Source: JBGRQA01 sp041725895
GTDB taxonomy: Bacteria > Bacteroidota > Bacteroidia > Bacteroidales > Marinifilaceae
Direction of reading: 5' to 3'
NCBI GenBank assembly: GCA_041725895.1
Contig: JBGRQA010000018.1
Location: 1 to 64,000 of the forward strand
DNA: 64,000 bases
Shown here: positions 1 to 9,526 of the stretch, piece after piece
Layout: each line of letters starts with the position of its first letter
Position numbering within the stretch: position 1 is the first letter of the stretch
The notes under the pieces: model-generated
What the model saw: the letters and a program-made list of their open reading frames with translations, nothing else
The model's database searches: none
Told to the model about the DNA's origin: nothing
Made by a program: the position numbers and the translations under genes

Positions 1-291
1 TTAAACAATTCACAAAGTCTCTTGTAAATTTCGCAAAGTAGGTTGAACAATTCACAATGTTCCTTGTAAATTTCACAAAGTAGGTTGAACAATTCACAAA
101 GCTCCTTGTGAATTTCACAGAGTAGGTTAAACAATTCACAAAGTCTCTTGTAAATTTCGCAAAGTAGGTTGAACAATTCACAATGTTCCTTGTAAATTTC
201 ACAGGGTAGGTTGAACAATTCACAAAGCTCCTTGTGAATTTCACAAGGTAGGTTAAACAATTCACAAAGCACCTTGTAAACTTCAAAAGAG
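1..291. repeat. 42-bp tandem repeat array
   Basis: About seven copies of a 42-bp unit begin at 1, 43, 85, 127, 169, 211 and 253 and the array continues off the left edge. Units 1, 2 and 3 match units 4, 5 and 6 better than they match each other, so there is a 126-bp higher-order period. Most units contain an inverted repeat (AATTCACAA, 6-nt spacer, TTGTGAATT, perfect in the third and sixth units; one change elsewhere), so each can fold into a hairpin. On the minus strand one frame is open from 311 to the left edge and would encode a 14-residue repeat of the type LLCEIYKELCELFN, but no ATG starts it. Confidence 0.9.
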
Positions 292-331
292 ACACAACTC
301 CGTGAGTAGTCTCAGTCTTTATTTAGTAAGC

Positions 332-1123
332 TTAGTTCCAGTTGTTTATGGAGTTGTTTTTTTCTTTTGATTGGTGTTGGTTTTTATTTCTTTTATAGCA
401 TATCGGGTTATACATCCTCTTGTAAACCATAAAGAGCCCTAATAGAACCAGAAGCACACCCACAACAAATATATCCCAATGATAGAAGGAAGGGATGTAT
501 GTTGTCAAAATGATCTGAAATTCCCGATCCGAAACCAGGGAGAAGAAGCGGGGAAGGAACCCCCCGTTAAGAATTATGCTGGCAAAATCCCATGCAAAGG
601 AGATGATGATTACCAAGGCTCCTGTCCAAAGGATGGCTAGTTCCAGGTTGGAAAGGGCTCGTAATTTTCCTTTGGCCTGGTAATGTTCCAAAAAGAATGA
701 AATTCCGATGAATCCCAGAGAGCATAGGAGAGGGGCTAATACTGGACCTATCCATGGGATAGGAATGAGGAAAAGAATATCCCAGGTAAGGAGAGAGGCG
801 GGCCAATTCAGTAGGAGCTTCAATCCTGTATAGTAGAAAATATCCCAGACCCCAAATACAAATAGGAAGAAAGAGAAACGCTGCAGTTTGGTGTGCCCGG
901 CTACAATTCCTATACAGACAAGCATTACCATGGTTGTAATCTCTCGTAGGTATTCGATGTAAATGATTTTCTCAGGTAATAAAGTTAAAGGAAATTGAAA
1001 TCCTTCGGGGTAATATAGTTCCCGGGCATACACCACCACTATTGCTTCCAGCAATCCCATGGCCAGTGCAAAGATGAATAATTGAGTAAATCTTTTGAGA
1101 TAGTTAGGAGTTTTTGTTTTCAC
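332..1123 (-). CDS. Polytopic membrane protein of unknown function
   Basis: 263 residues with roughly seven hydrophobic segments: near residues 12-33, 60-78, 83-105, 112-130, 132-150, 162-185 and 218-238. This predicts an inner-membrane protein. Conserved-looking polar or aromatic positions lie in the loops (FGVWDIFYYTGLK, NWPASLLTWDILF, PIPWIGPVLAP), which suggests a buried functional site, but I do not recognise the family. The C-terminal tail of about 25 residues is hydrophilic and rich in Lys, Asn and Gln. The gene stands alone; the next gene upstream on the same strand (thioredoxin-fold protein) has its own terminator between them. ATG start at 1123. Confidence 0.75.
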   Translation of the reverse strand: MKTKTPNYLKRFTQLFIFALAMGLLEAIVVVYARELYYPEGFQFPLTLLPEKIIYIEYLREITTMVMLVCIGIVAGHTKLQRFSFFLFVFGVWDIFYYTGLKLLLNWPASLLTWDILFLIPIPWIGPVLAPLLCSLGFIGISFFLEHYQAKGKLRALSNLELAILWTGALVIIISFAWDFASIILNGGFLPRFFSLVSDREFQIILTTYIPSFYHWDIFVVGVLLVLLGLFMVYKRMYNPICYKRNKNQHQSKEKNNSINNWN

Positions 1124-1271
1124 GGTAGTTGGGATTCCTGTTTTTTGCCCAAAGATTTATCATTGAAATTCCTGGAATTCTGCTGATAAATCATTTTGAT
1201 GCAAAAATGTTATGCCTATTTTGTTTAATCTAATTTACAATCCTTTTTTTAGATTAAGATACTTCTTCATG

Positions 1272-1302
1272 CAAAAAAAAAGGTGCCCCTAAGGCACCTT
1301 TT
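1272..1302 (-). terminator. Rho-independent terminator
   Basis: Stem AAAGGTGCC / GGCACCTTT with a short CCTAA-type loop, preceded on the plus strand by a run of ten A, which is the U tract when read on the minus strand. It lies 40 bases after the stop of the thioredoxin-fold gene. Confidence 0.85.
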
Positions 1303-1341
1303 ACTTTGAATAACGATCGTCTAATTAATCGAATTGATTTA

Positions 1342-2781
1342 TTAATTCTTTTTACTGATCAACTCGTGGTTGAGAAACTCTTTGAGTGTATCAATATCAA
1401 TCCGCTTGGCGATAATGTTTTTGTTTTTGTCGAGCAGGTAAACCGCCGGTGTGCTATGAATGTCGTAGTAGATGCGGAAGTTGCTATGAAAATTGGGATC
1501 GTAGCAGTTGATAAAATCGAAAAGATTGTGTTCGGAAACAAACTCTTCCCATTCCTCCTTTTTGTCCTGAGTATATACAGCAAACACCTTTACCCCTTTG
1601 TCGTGAAAGTTATCGTAAATTTCTTTTTTCAATCGAGGAGTGGCTTTTTTGCAATGGCCACAGTTGGGTTCCCAAAAGTAAAGTACGGTGTAGGCAGCAT
1701 CTGTTTCATGCAGGCTAACAAATTCCCCGTCGATAGTTTCCAGTTTTAAATCATGACTTTTTTCTCCAATAAGGTTGAACTGTAAATTAAACACCCGTTC
1801 GCGGATATTGGCCATTAGTGTAGAGTCGGCCCAGGTTGCTTCCCCACTAAGGTAGTAGCGTTTTGCAATTTTAACAAACGCGGCATCCATACCCATAATT
1901 TTACTTTGGATGGCATTGTTGAGTGCGTATTGCACTATATATTGGAAGCAATCCTTATTGGGACGTGCCTTTTCAATGATTTTTGTTGCTTCATGGTAAA
2001 CCGTATCCGGATTCTGAATCAGCATTTTGGAGAAGTAATGTTCCAACTTATTCTTTAGTAAAGGGGTTCGTAGGAACCGATCATCTGCAAAATCGGTATG
2101 ATCAAAATAGTGTGTTCGGTTGTAGTAGTAGGCTTTTCTTTGTATTTCCTTATCTCGATCTTTGGTTTCCTGTGGTACAGTCTTCGAAAAATCGGGGATG
2201 TCAGGAGATAGGGTAAACAGGGCAAAACGGGAGAGAAAACTTGGAGATGGAAAATCTTTTTCGAGTTGATCAATATAATCTCTCACCTGTTGGTCGGCTT
2301 TTTTAAATGCTTCTTGATATTTTTTCTTTGCCCCCGGGGAATCCTTTTGGGCCTTGTATTCTTCCTGTAGTTTTTTTGAATTCTCATTCTGGCTTTTCAT
2401 GAATTGTTGAAAGCCATGGAATCCTTCGGTTTCTTTAGCCCCGTCAATTTTCATGGATCCGATAAAATCCTCAGGATTGGTACGGATGCTGAAATCCTGA
2501 TCCTCTCCAATCAGTAAGTCGAAGTATTTTTGATTGGGCAGGTAGAGGACATAGATGCCCTGTGGGAGTCTTTCTTTTTTTGTAAAAACACCCTTTCCTG
2601 TATGGTCCAGTCGGGTGGTGTCGTCTGCAAAAATTCGTCCGTCAAAATAGTGGGCAAGGTAGGCACTGGTGTCCTTCATACCCTCAATTTTCACTTCAAT
2701 TCGATACCCTTGCGCAAAAACAGTATTAATTGACACCGCTGAAAGGCACAGCAGTAGAAGTGTTTGAAGTATTCTTTTCAT
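1342..2781 (-). CDS. Thioredoxin-fold (TlpA/DUF5106-type) exported protein
   Basis: About 479 residues from the chosen ATG at 2781, which gives a typical signal peptide (MKRILQTLLLLCLSAVSINTVFAQ); an in-frame ATG eight codons upstream would put polar residues ahead of it. The N-terminal ~100 residues look like a DUF4369-type beta domain, followed by a Lys/Glu-rich helical middle (DUF5106-like) and a C-terminal thioredoxin fold with the redox motif CGHC in LYFWEPNCGHCKKATPRLK. The cis-Pro region is STPAVYLL. Proteins of this shape are common in Bacteroidota and are thought to act in the periplasm or at the membrane in thiol-disulfide exchange. The partner is unknown. It is not near cytochrome c maturation genes here. 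Confidence 0.85.
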   Translation of the reverse strand: MKRILQTLLLLCLSAVSINTVFAQGYRIEVKIEGMKDTSAYLAHYFDGRIFADDTTRLDHTGKGVFTKKERLPQGIYVLYLPNQKYFDLLIGEDQDFSIRTNPEDFIGSMKIDGAKETEGFHGFQQFMKSQNENSKKLQEEYKAQKDSPGAKKKYQEAFKKADQQVRDYIDQLEKDFPSPSFLSRFALFTLSPDIPDFSKTVPQETKDRDKEIQRKAYYYNRTHYFDHTDFADDRFLRTPLLKNKLEHYFSKMLIQNPDTVYHEATKIIEKARPNKDCFQYIVQYALNNAIQSKIMGMDAAFVKIAKRYYLSGEATWADSTLMANIRERVFNLQFNLIGEKSHDLKLETIDGEFVSLHETDAAYTVLYFWEPNCGHCKKATPRLKKEIYDNFHDKGVKVFAVYTQDKKEEWEEFVSEHNLFDFINCYDPNFHSNFRIYYDIHSTPAVYLLDKNKNIIAKRIDIDTLKEFLNHELISKKN

Positions 2782-3008
2782 AATGTAAGTACTTGTGTTA
2801 GGCAAATCATAAGCGAAAATTAATAAACTTTTCCGAAAGGAGAGTGGATTTTTCAGATGCGAATGCTGGGTTTTGTATTTTTTAACAAATAAAAGCGTTT
2901 TTCGAATGGATTAATTCTGCCTTAAATTTGAGTATCCCAACTCTACCGGATCTTTTCTTTTGAAATAATGGACTGGCACAAGAGGTTTCTGTCGAGTTGT
3001 TGCTAAAT

Positions 3009-3042
3009 AAAATGGCAAGCCGAAAAAGTGCTTGCCATTTTA
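3009..3042 (-). terminator. Rho-independent terminator
   Basis: AAAATGGCAAGC / GCTTGCCATTTT, a 12-bp perfect stem with an 8-nt loop, 27 bases past the stop of the DUF4382 lipoprotein gene. A/T runs on both sides could make it work in either direction. Confidence 0.85.
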
Positions 3043-3068
3043 ATACAGTTGTAAGTATGTGTGAAGTT

Positions 3069-3881
3069 CTATTCGTTCGTATCGGTTGTTGAAGTTTCCA
3101 TTTCAATAACTTCCAGATTCGTGACTTTTCCATTTTCCACGATAACTTCTTCCTTCACTTTTTCCACATAGTTTTCAGCAGGAAGGAATCTTAATTTGTA
3201 GGTTCCTGCCTGGGTTCCCAGGAAGTGGAAAGTTCCATCTGCTTCAGGGAAGGTTGCCAGGGTGTCCACACCTGTAATCGCCTGTACTTCAGTAGCAGCG
3301 TCGGCAGGATTTACCTGGCCTTTAATCGCACCGCTTGTAGCTTCGTTGAAAGTGCGAATTACCGGCTTCAGGTTGTACTTTCCATTGCCAGTAGCTACGA
3401 TAGAGCGGGCTGCATCAAAATCAATCCAAAGTCTGTAAGTAATTCCTCCTAATAATTCGGCATTGATTTGGAATTTCAGCCCAGAAGTTTGAGCTGATGG
3501 AGTATTCAATGGGATTTCTTCTCCATTGACAACCACCGAGTTTTTGTTTCCTAATATCAAGCGCATTTGCGAAATTCTACCGCTTGGCAATTCTGTATCC
3601 ACCATCAGGGTATCCATGCCGTTGTTGAATTGCAGTAGGTCGTACACTCCTACTTTCGTTAACGGCAAGTTGGTCCATTCTCCATCCTCTTCGTTGTCGG
3701 CGGTATGGATTTGTATTTCCTGGATGTCGATGTTAACCTTGTCATAAGTAGCCGGAGCATCTGTCAATCTTAGCTCGAAGGGAGTTTTTAATTTCACGTT
3801 ATCATCCGAACACCCCACCATAAAACTTACCATTACAATTAAAAGTGCACTTGTCAACAATTTGAATTTCTCCATTTTCAT
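3069..3881 (-). CDS. DUF4382 lipoprotein with carboxypeptidase-regulatory-like C-terminus
   Basis: 270 residues. The N-terminus is a lipoprotein signal (LLIVMVSFMVGC, with Cys at about residue 24). It is followed by a DUF4382 domain beginning FELRLTDAPATYDKVNIDIQEIQIH, the diagnostic block of that family, and by GVYDLLQFNNGMDTLMVDTELPSGRISQMRLIL. Residues from about 185 on (GAIKGQVNPADAATEVQAI...GTYKLRFLPAENY) resemble a carboxypeptidase-regulatory-like or prealbumin-type beta sandwich. Such proteins sit on the cell surface or in the periplasm; their ligands are unknown. It is monocistronic, with a terminator immediately downstream. Confidence 0.88.
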   Translation of the reverse strand: MKMEKFKLLTSALLIVMVSFMVGCSDDNVKLKTPFELRLTDAPATYDKVNIDIQEIQIHTADNEEDGEWTNLPLTKVGVYDLLQFNNGMDTLMVDTELPSGRISQMRLILGNKNSVVVNGEEIPLNTPSAQTSGLKFQINAELLGGITYRLWIDFDAARSIVATGNGKYNLKPVIRTFNEATSGAIKGQVNPADAATEVQAITGVDTLATFPEADGTFHFLGTQAGTYKLRFLPAENYVEKVKEEVIVENGKVTNLEVIEMETSTTDTNE

Positions 3882-4228
3882 AATAATTTTAATAGTTGAT
3901 AAATAGGTAAAATGTTGGTTGAGTCCTGTTTCTTTAAGTTGTCGGTTTATCCAAACGGTTTCCTCTTCAGATTATTATTGAATTGCAGTTTTTTTAATAA
4001 AAACTGCTAATCTAATTCTAAGAATAGAGGAATGAAACAATTATTGGTTTTGACAAATGTAATCAAAAATGGGGTGAACGCAATGTTTTCTATGGTGAAA
4101 TATCTCACCTAGTCTGTTTGATAGATTCGCTGTTTTTTGAAAAGAAATGGAAAGCCGAAAACTTCTTCCTAATTTTGGCCTCTTATTCAACGGAAATATA
4201 TTCGGATTCCACTACGCAATAAGCTTAT
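3882..4228. other. Divergent intergenic region
   Basis: Lies between the divergent DUF4382 and RNA methyltransferase genes. It holds a perfect 9-bp inverted repeat (GCAGTTTTT, 5-nt loop, AAAAACTGC) at 3985-4007 but no recognisable RNA or operator family. Promoters for both genes must lie here. Confidence 0.5.
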
Positions 4229-4267
4229 GTGGCAAAATACGTAGTGTTTGAAAATAACGATACAGAA

Positions 4268-4792
4268 ATGGAAAACAGGCAGCTACAGCATGAACAAGTT
4301 AAATTCACCAGAAAGCAATTCCCAATAGTTATCCTGTGCGATGAATTGAAAACTCCTGATAATGTGGGCCTGATATTTCGAATGGGCGATGCATTTGGGG
4401 TGGAGAAGATTGTATTAACCTCCAATTGTCCTACACCCAATAGTAAGGTAGTGCGGAAAATATCCCGGAGTACGGTAAAAAATATTCCTTGGGAAATTGC
4501 CGAAGATTCGAATTCTTTGATTGCTCGGTACAAAAAAGAAGGTTATACCTTAGTTGGCCTGGAAATCACTGAAGGGAGTGTGGCGATTCAAAATGCAAAC
4601 TTATCCGAATTGTCAAAAGTTCTGTTGGTTTGTGGTTCCGAAAACTACGGGATTTCGCCTGAGATCCTTTCCCAGTTGGATGTCGCTATTCACATTCCCA
4701 TGTATGGCGCCAATTCTTCGATGAATGTGGTGAACAGTTTGTCGATACTATTGTATGAGCTTACCAATCAAATGAAATCAAGAGTTCTGTAA
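4268..4792 (+). CDS. SpoU/TrmH-family RNA 2'-O-methyltransferase
   Basis: Predicted AdoMet-dependent ribose methyltransferase with the trefoil-knot SPOUT fold. All three SpoU motifs are visible: motif 1 TPDNVGLIFRMGDAFGVEKIVLT (Asn and catalytic Arg), motif 2 LLVCGSENYGISPEIL and motif 3 IPMYGANSSMNVVNSLSILLYE. At about 175 residues it is a single catalytic domain without the N-terminal substrate-binding domain of TrmH/RlmB, so whether the target is tRNA or rRNA cannot be told. I chose the ATG at 4268; a GTG at 4229 in the same frame would add 13 residues (MAKYVVFENNDTE). Neither has a Shine-Dalgarno sequence. Confidence 0.88.
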   Translation: MENRQLQHEQVKFTRKQFPIVILCDELKTPDNVGLIFRMGDAFGVEKIVLTSNCPTPNSKVVRKISRSTVKNIPWEIAEDSNSLIARYKKEGYTLVGLEITEGSVAIQNANLSELSKVLLVCGSENYGISPEILSQLDVAIHIPMYGANSSMNVVNSLSILLYELTNQMKSRVL

Positions 4793-5010
4793 TGTAGTCA
4801 AAAATACTGGTATACTTAAAATTGAATTATGTTTGCCTTTGTGGGAAGAAAGCCATTGTTTTTGTTAGGAGAACCTCGATGAATACCTTAAGTTGTAAGA
4901 CAATAATTTGAAGATTATTATCAGAAAACAATAATTTCTTTGGCATTTAGAATTTGTTTTGGAATGATTATATTTTTAAATTGATCATATTCTCAACGAA
5001 CTTGTCTCTA

Positions 5011-7842
5011 ATGCATTGTTCCTCTTTTATGGTTTCTAGATGGATTTGTTGTTCATGTATTTCGTTATGTAGACAAACATACAGAAATGTAGTTTGTTTA
5101 CTTCTTATACTAAGCAATTTGCCTGGTTTTGCTCAGGAAGATGATGTTTGTATGATGTGTCATGAGGATCCGTACATTGTGAAGGAGTTGAATGGCAAAA
5201 CCAAATCGGTGTTTGTTGATCTGCCGCTTTTGGTCCGTTCCCCGCACAAGGAGGTGAGTTGCATTGCCTGTCACACGGATGCTGCCGTTGAAGAGTGGCC
5301 CCACCCATCCACCCTGCAAAAAGTTGATTGTGGAAGTTGCCATGCCGAAGCAGCCAAACGATTTGATGACGGAATTCACGGTAGATCCCTTAAGGCAAAA
5401 GCACGTTACGCACCCGATTGTAAGGAATGCCATGGAAGGCATGATATTTTGCATAACTCCAATCCCATTTCACGGACCTATAAAATGAATATTCCTGTTC
5501 TTTGCGGCAAGTGTCATCGGGAAGGAGCACCTGTTGCGAGAGCCTACAAGATTACCGAACACAATATAATTGAAAATTACAGCCAGGGGATTCATGGTAA
5601 GGGGTTGTTTAAGAGTGGATTGATTGTGACGGCTACATGTAACGATTGTCATGGAAACCACTTGGTTTTGCCCCATACTTATCGCAATTCCAGTATATCG
5701 CTACGGAATATTGCAGGAACTTGCATGAAATGTCATGCCCGGATTGAGCAGGTTCATAAAAAGGTGATTAATGAACAACTTTGGGAGCAAAAGCCCGGTG
5801 CAATACCGGCATGTTCGGATTGTCATCCCCCGCATATTGTCACCATTCAAAATCTTTTGGAAACCATATCCGACCGCACGTGCTTGCGTTGCCATGAACG
5901 AAAGGATATTCACAAAATGGTGAATGGGGACACCATTTCTCTCTATGTGGATGTAAACCTACTATCCAATTCCATTCACAATAATATCACATGTGTAAAA
6001 TGTCATTCGGATGTTTCGCCCCGCAAAAAACGCCCTTGTGAAACTTCAAGTAAAGTGGCTTGTGCCAATTGTCATTCGGAAATTTCGGACGTGTACTATG
6101 CTAGTGGCCATGGATTGGCTCATTTGAAAGAGGTTGAAAATGCTCCTTACTGTACCGATTGTCACAATACCCATTTGGTGAAGTCGAAGAAGGATGAGAG
6201 CTCTCCTGTCTATCGATTGGCTATTCCAACTTTGTGTGGGGAGTGCCACCGTAAGGAGGGGAAGGCGATACAGGTTGCTCAATTGAAAGAAATAGATGCT
6301 TATTTGGACTACTCAACAAGTGTGCACGGTAAGGGATTGACGGAGAAAGGGCTTTTGGTTAGTGCGGTGTGTACTGATTGCCACACCACCCATTTTATGC
6401 ACAAGGATACCAATGAGCTTTCTTCGGTACATCCACTCAATGTACCCGCTACCTGTGGTAGTTGTCACAAAGGAATTTTCGATAGTTTTCTTGCCAGTGA
6501 TCATGCTATTCATCTGAGTGATGATAAAAAGCTCTATCCCACATGCACGGCTTGCCATTATGCTCATGTGATATCCGAGATTGATAAGGATAAATTTATG
6601 TATGAGATTACCCAACAATGTGGTTCTTGCCATCAAAAGCTGTCGGACTCCTACATGGAAACCTACCATGGGAAGGCCTATCAGTTGGGGTATCTGAAAG
6701 CGGCACGATGTTCTGATTGTCATGGGGCACACACGGTAATGGATGTGAGAAACCCGAAGTCAGCAGTAGGAAAAGAGAATATTGTTGCCACTTGCAAAAA
6801 GTGCCATGAGGATGCCCATATGCGTTTTACCGGTTTTTTGACGCATGCTACCCACCACAACCGGGACAAGTATCCGGCTCTCTACTATAGTTTCTGGGGG
6901 ATGACCTCCCTGTTGATAGCAGTTTTTGCTTTTTTTGGAATCCATACTCTTTTGTGGCTGCCTCGTTCCCTGCGAGAGAGAAGGAAAAGAAAGAGTCATA
7001 AAAAGGAGGGGCCCAGAGTCTACATTCGTCGCTTCAATGAGAACCAGAGGTGGACTCATATCTTTGTAATACTTAGTTTCTTGTCGTTGGCCTTGACTGG
7101 GATGTTGCTGAAGTTTGCCAATATGGAATGGGCTCGTTTCTTAGTGGATTTGTTAGGTGGAGTTCATACAGCAGGGAATATTCATCGTTTTGCAGCAGTA
7201 ATTACCTTTGGTTACTTCTTCGTCCATCTATTTTCTCTGATGAGAATGAAAGCAAAGCCGGGGATGAAGCTCTCTGAGCTTTTGTTTGGAAGTAATTCGC
7301 TACTGTTCAGTCGAAAAGACTTGCGAGAATTTTGGTCTACCATCAAGTGGTTTCTTGGGTTGGGGCCGCGCCCGCAGTATGGACGATGGACTTACTGGGA
7401 GAAATTTGACTACTTTGCGGTTTTTTGGGGAATCGCTATTATCGGGTTTTCGGGACTGATGCTTTGGTTTCCTGAGTTTTTCACCCGCTTCTTCCCCGGT
7501 GAATTTATCAATGTAGCGCAAATTATCCATAGCGATGAGGCCCTTCTCGCGGTAGGTTTCATTTTTACCATCCACTTTTTCAATACCCATTTTCGCCCTG
7601 AAGTTTTCCCCATGGATCCGGTAATCTTTACAGGACATGTGCCCCTGGAGGAGTATAAGGAGGATCGGCCAAAAGAATTTGAAGAGTTGGAAAAATCAGG
7701 GAAGCTGGATGAGGTTCTTGTTGAAATGGAAATCTCCGAGAGCAAAATGCGCTGGGCGAAGGCATTTGGCTTCTTCTTCCTTGCAATTGGATTAACCCTA
7801 ATTGTTTTGATTCTGTATTCTCTTCTTTTTGGCACCAGATAG
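5011..7842 (+). CDS. 19-haem cytochrome c fused to a cytochrome b561-type membrane domain
   Basis: About 943 residues from the ATG at 5011 (a TTG at 4954 is also in frame). A signal peptide (NVVCLLLILSNLPGFAQ) is followed by about 560 residues holding 19 CxxCH haem-attachment motifs, starting CMMCH and ending CKKCH. Many occur as repeats of the form HGKGL...CxDCHGxH...P..CGxCH. The C-terminal third (from about PALYYSFWGMTSLL) has several membrane segments with His residues on helices (HTAGNIHRFAAVITFGYFFVHL, IIHSDEALLAVGFIFTIHFFNTHF), as in formate-dehydrogenase-gamma/b561 domains that bind b haems. The likely role is to carry electrons between the quinone pool and periplasmic or surface haems. 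The terminal acceptor is unknown. No reductase subunit is adjacent, and the gene appears to stand alone. Confidence 0.9.
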   Translation: MHCSSFMVSRWICCSCISLCRQTYRNVVCLLLILSNLPGFAQEDDVCMMCHEDPYIVKELNGKTKSVFVDLPLLVRSPHKEVSCIACHTDAAVEEWPHPSTLQKVDCGSCHAEAAKRFDDGIHGRSLKAKARYAPDCKECHGRHDILHNSNPISRTYKMNIPVLCGKCHREGAPVARAYKITEHNIIENYSQGIHGKGLFKSGLIVTATCNDCHGNHLVLPHTYRNSSISLRNIAGTCMKCHARIEQVHKKVINEQLWEQKPGAIPACSDCHPPHIVTIQNLLETISDRTCLRCHERKDIHKMVNGDTISLYVDVNLLSNSIHNNITCVKCHSDVSPRKKRPCETSSKVACANCHSEISDVYYASGHGLAHLKEVENAPYCTDCHNTHLVKSKKDESSPVYRLAIPTLCGECHRKEGKAIQVAQLKEIDAYLDYSTSVHGKGLTEKGLLVSAVCTDCHTTHFMHKDTNELSSVHPLNVPATCGSCHKGIFDSFLASDHAIHLSDDKKLYPTCTACHYAHVISEIDKDKFMYEITQQCGSCHQKLSDSYMETYHGKAYQLGYLKAARCSDCHGAHTVMDVRNPKSAVGKENIVATCKKCHEDAHMRFTGFLTHATHHNRDKYPALYYSFWGMTSLLIAVFAFFGIHTLLWLPRSLRERRKRKSHKKEGPRVYIRRFNENQRWTHIFVILSFLSLALTGMLLKFANMEWARFLVDLLGGVHTAGNIHRFAAVITFGYFFVHLFSLMRMKAKPGMKLSELLFGSNSLLFSRKDLREFWSTIKWFLGLGPRPQYGRWTYWEKFDYFAVFWGIAIIGFSGLMLWFPEFFTRFFPGEFINVAQIIHSDEALLAVGFIFTIHFFNTHFRPEVFPMDPVIFTGHVPLEEYKEDRPKEFEELEKSGKLDEVLVEMEISESKMRWAKAFGFFFLAIGLTLIVLILYSLLFGTR

Positions 7843-8182
7843 ACAGAGACAAGAGGCTCCATTTTCTTTCAATAAATATCCATTCGCTGCAACTTTCCTT
7901 TTTTTTCTGAACGAGATACTTATTTGTTGAGTAGATCTCCAGGTGTAAAACGGTGAAAAGGGTTTGTTTGTGTGGATTTTCTTTGTGAATAGAAGCTCTA
8001 TTTCTTATTGTTTCCCAACTGAAGGCGAAGTTCTGAAGTTTCTGACTATTTTTTTAGTTGATGGATATTATGTAATGAAAAAATCTTATATTTGATATCG
8101 TTATTGATAAATAGTATGCTTGCTGTTTTGAGCTAGAAAAGAAGTTTTTTCTTGTCATCTATAATCTAAACTTATCGAAATT
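7843..8182. promoter_or_regulatory. Intergenic region with a possible -7 element
   Basis: No gene seen. TATATTTG at 8087-8094 fits the Bacteroidota -7 consensus TAnnTTTG and lies about 90 bases before the propeller lipoprotein gene. No well-spaced -33 TTTG is present (the nearest TTG is 26 bases away), so the call is weak. Confidence 0.35.
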
Positions 8183-9322
8183 ATGTTGTTTAATAAAAGT
8201 CTTTTTTCTGTTGTATCCAAAACTAGTTTTTCAATCCTTTTGGCAGTGTTCCTTTTGTCGTCCTGTACTAAGAACAGGACCCAAACTGTACAAAATTTGG
8301 AAGTAAACATTCACAAGGATGAAATTGTTGATCTGGAGAATCGGATTTCCATAAAGGAAATCGTGTCATTGGATAACAGGTATCCTTTGGGAAAAGTTAC
8401 CAAAGCTTCTTTTACGAAGGATAAGATTATTGTATTAGACAAGCAGAGTGAAGAGATCTTTGCCTATAATCGAAAGGGTGAGTTCCTGTTCAAAATTTCG
8501 GATAAGGGGAAAGGCCCCAATGAATATACTCACATACAAAGTTTTTTCATCGATAAGTTCAATCGTAAAATAAAGGTGCTGGAGGGTACCGGAAAAATTT
8601 TGGTGTACGATTGGACTGGAAATTTCAATTCGGTTGAGATTGCTGATAAGGATCTAAGTTTTAGTCAGATAATGAATGCTATGCAGCTTGATGCGAATAC
8701 AGAAATTCATTGTGGCTTAGGCCCTGATTTTAACCTTGCTATTTGTAATTCACATTCCGGAGAAAACCATAAATTTCTCCCTTTTAATGAGATACGAGAT
8801 TATAGCTTTTCCTTCAAAGCATTTTCGACTTGCGAAAACTCAGTACTTTTTTGTCATGGTATGAACGATAGCATCTATTCCATTGACAGGGAAGGAGTAA
8901 ATGCTAATTATTATGTAGATTTTAAGGAGAATAAGATTGCACCCGCTTTGTATAAGGGAAATCCTCAAGTGATAGATGAAAAGTACGAAAATCAGGTGGT
9001 TGCTGTAAAACTTGATCAGCTCAATGAGACCCTGGACCAAGTTCTTTTTTCCTATTGGGTGTTTGATGTTAAGAACTCGAAGGGGATGAAAACACAGTTT
9101 GCTGTGTACAATAAATCTGAGAATAAAACGTACAATGTTGCCTCCGAGTCAGCTTTTTTCCCGGTTAATGATGTGGTGGAAAATCAACTTTGTGCTTCGT
9201 TAGTTCCCCCTGTGAAACTTCTTCATTCAGAAAGAAAGAATCAGCAGATAAATGAATACTTGGATCGGAATGAGATTTCAGAAGATCAGAATCCTTTGGT
9301 GCTTCTATGGGAATTGAAGTAA
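8183..9322 (+). CDS. 6-bladed beta-propeller lipoprotein
   Basis: 379 residues. The signal peptide ends in a lipobox (LLAVFLLSSC, Cys at about residue 28). The body matches the 6-bladed beta-propeller family of Bacteroidota: KDKIIVLDKQSEEIFAYNRKGEFLFKISDKGKGPNEY, then repeated strands such as FIDKFNRKIKVLEGTGKILVYDWTG and FCHGMNDSIYSIDREG. The GKGPNEY block is characteristic. These proteins are exported and lipid-anchored; their functions are mostly unassigned. It is a single gene followed by a strong terminator. Confidence 0.88.
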   Translation: MLFNKSLFSVVSKTSFSILLAVFLLSSCTKNRTQTVQNLEVNIHKDEIVDLENRISIKEIVSLDNRYPLGKVTKASFTKDKIIVLDKQSEEIFAYNRKGEFLFKISDKGKGPNEYTHIQSFFIDKFNRKIKVLEGTGKILVYDWTGNFNSVEIADKDLSFSQIMNAMQLDANTEIHCGLGPDFNLAICNSHSGENHKFLPFNEIRDYSFSFKAFSTCENSVLFCHGMNDSIYSIDREGVNANYYVDFKENKIAPALYKGNPQVIDEKYENQVVAVKLDQLNETLDQVLFSYWVFDVKNSKGMKTQFAVYNKSENKTYNVASESAFFPVNDVVENQLCASLVPPVKLLHSERKNQQINEYLDRNEISEDQNPLVLLWELK

Positions 9323-9354
9323 ATACAGGATCAATTTCTAATAAACGAAAGATA

Positions 9355-9390
9355 AAAACAGCCGAAGAGCATCTGCTCCGCGGCTGTTTT
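9355..9390. terminator. Bidirectional terminator between convergent genes
   Basis: AAAACAGCCG / CGGCTGTTTT, a 10-bp perfect stem with A/T runs on both sides. It sits between the propeller lipoprotein gene (+) and the metal operon (-). Confidence 0.85.
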
Positions 9391-9526
9391 CTGATATAGT
9401 TGTAAGTATTTAGAGTTGCTAGCTGCCAGGAGATTTGTTTTCAATTTTTAGCCATTGGCTTAGGTCCTTCGAATAGTCTCCTCTACCTTTCGGTAGCGGC
9501 ATGAAGCTTGCCACTTAAAGCTATTT

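Noticed and set aside
1..291. CRISPR array
   Set aside because: The 42-bp units are contiguous, with no unique spacers between them and no cas genes nearby.
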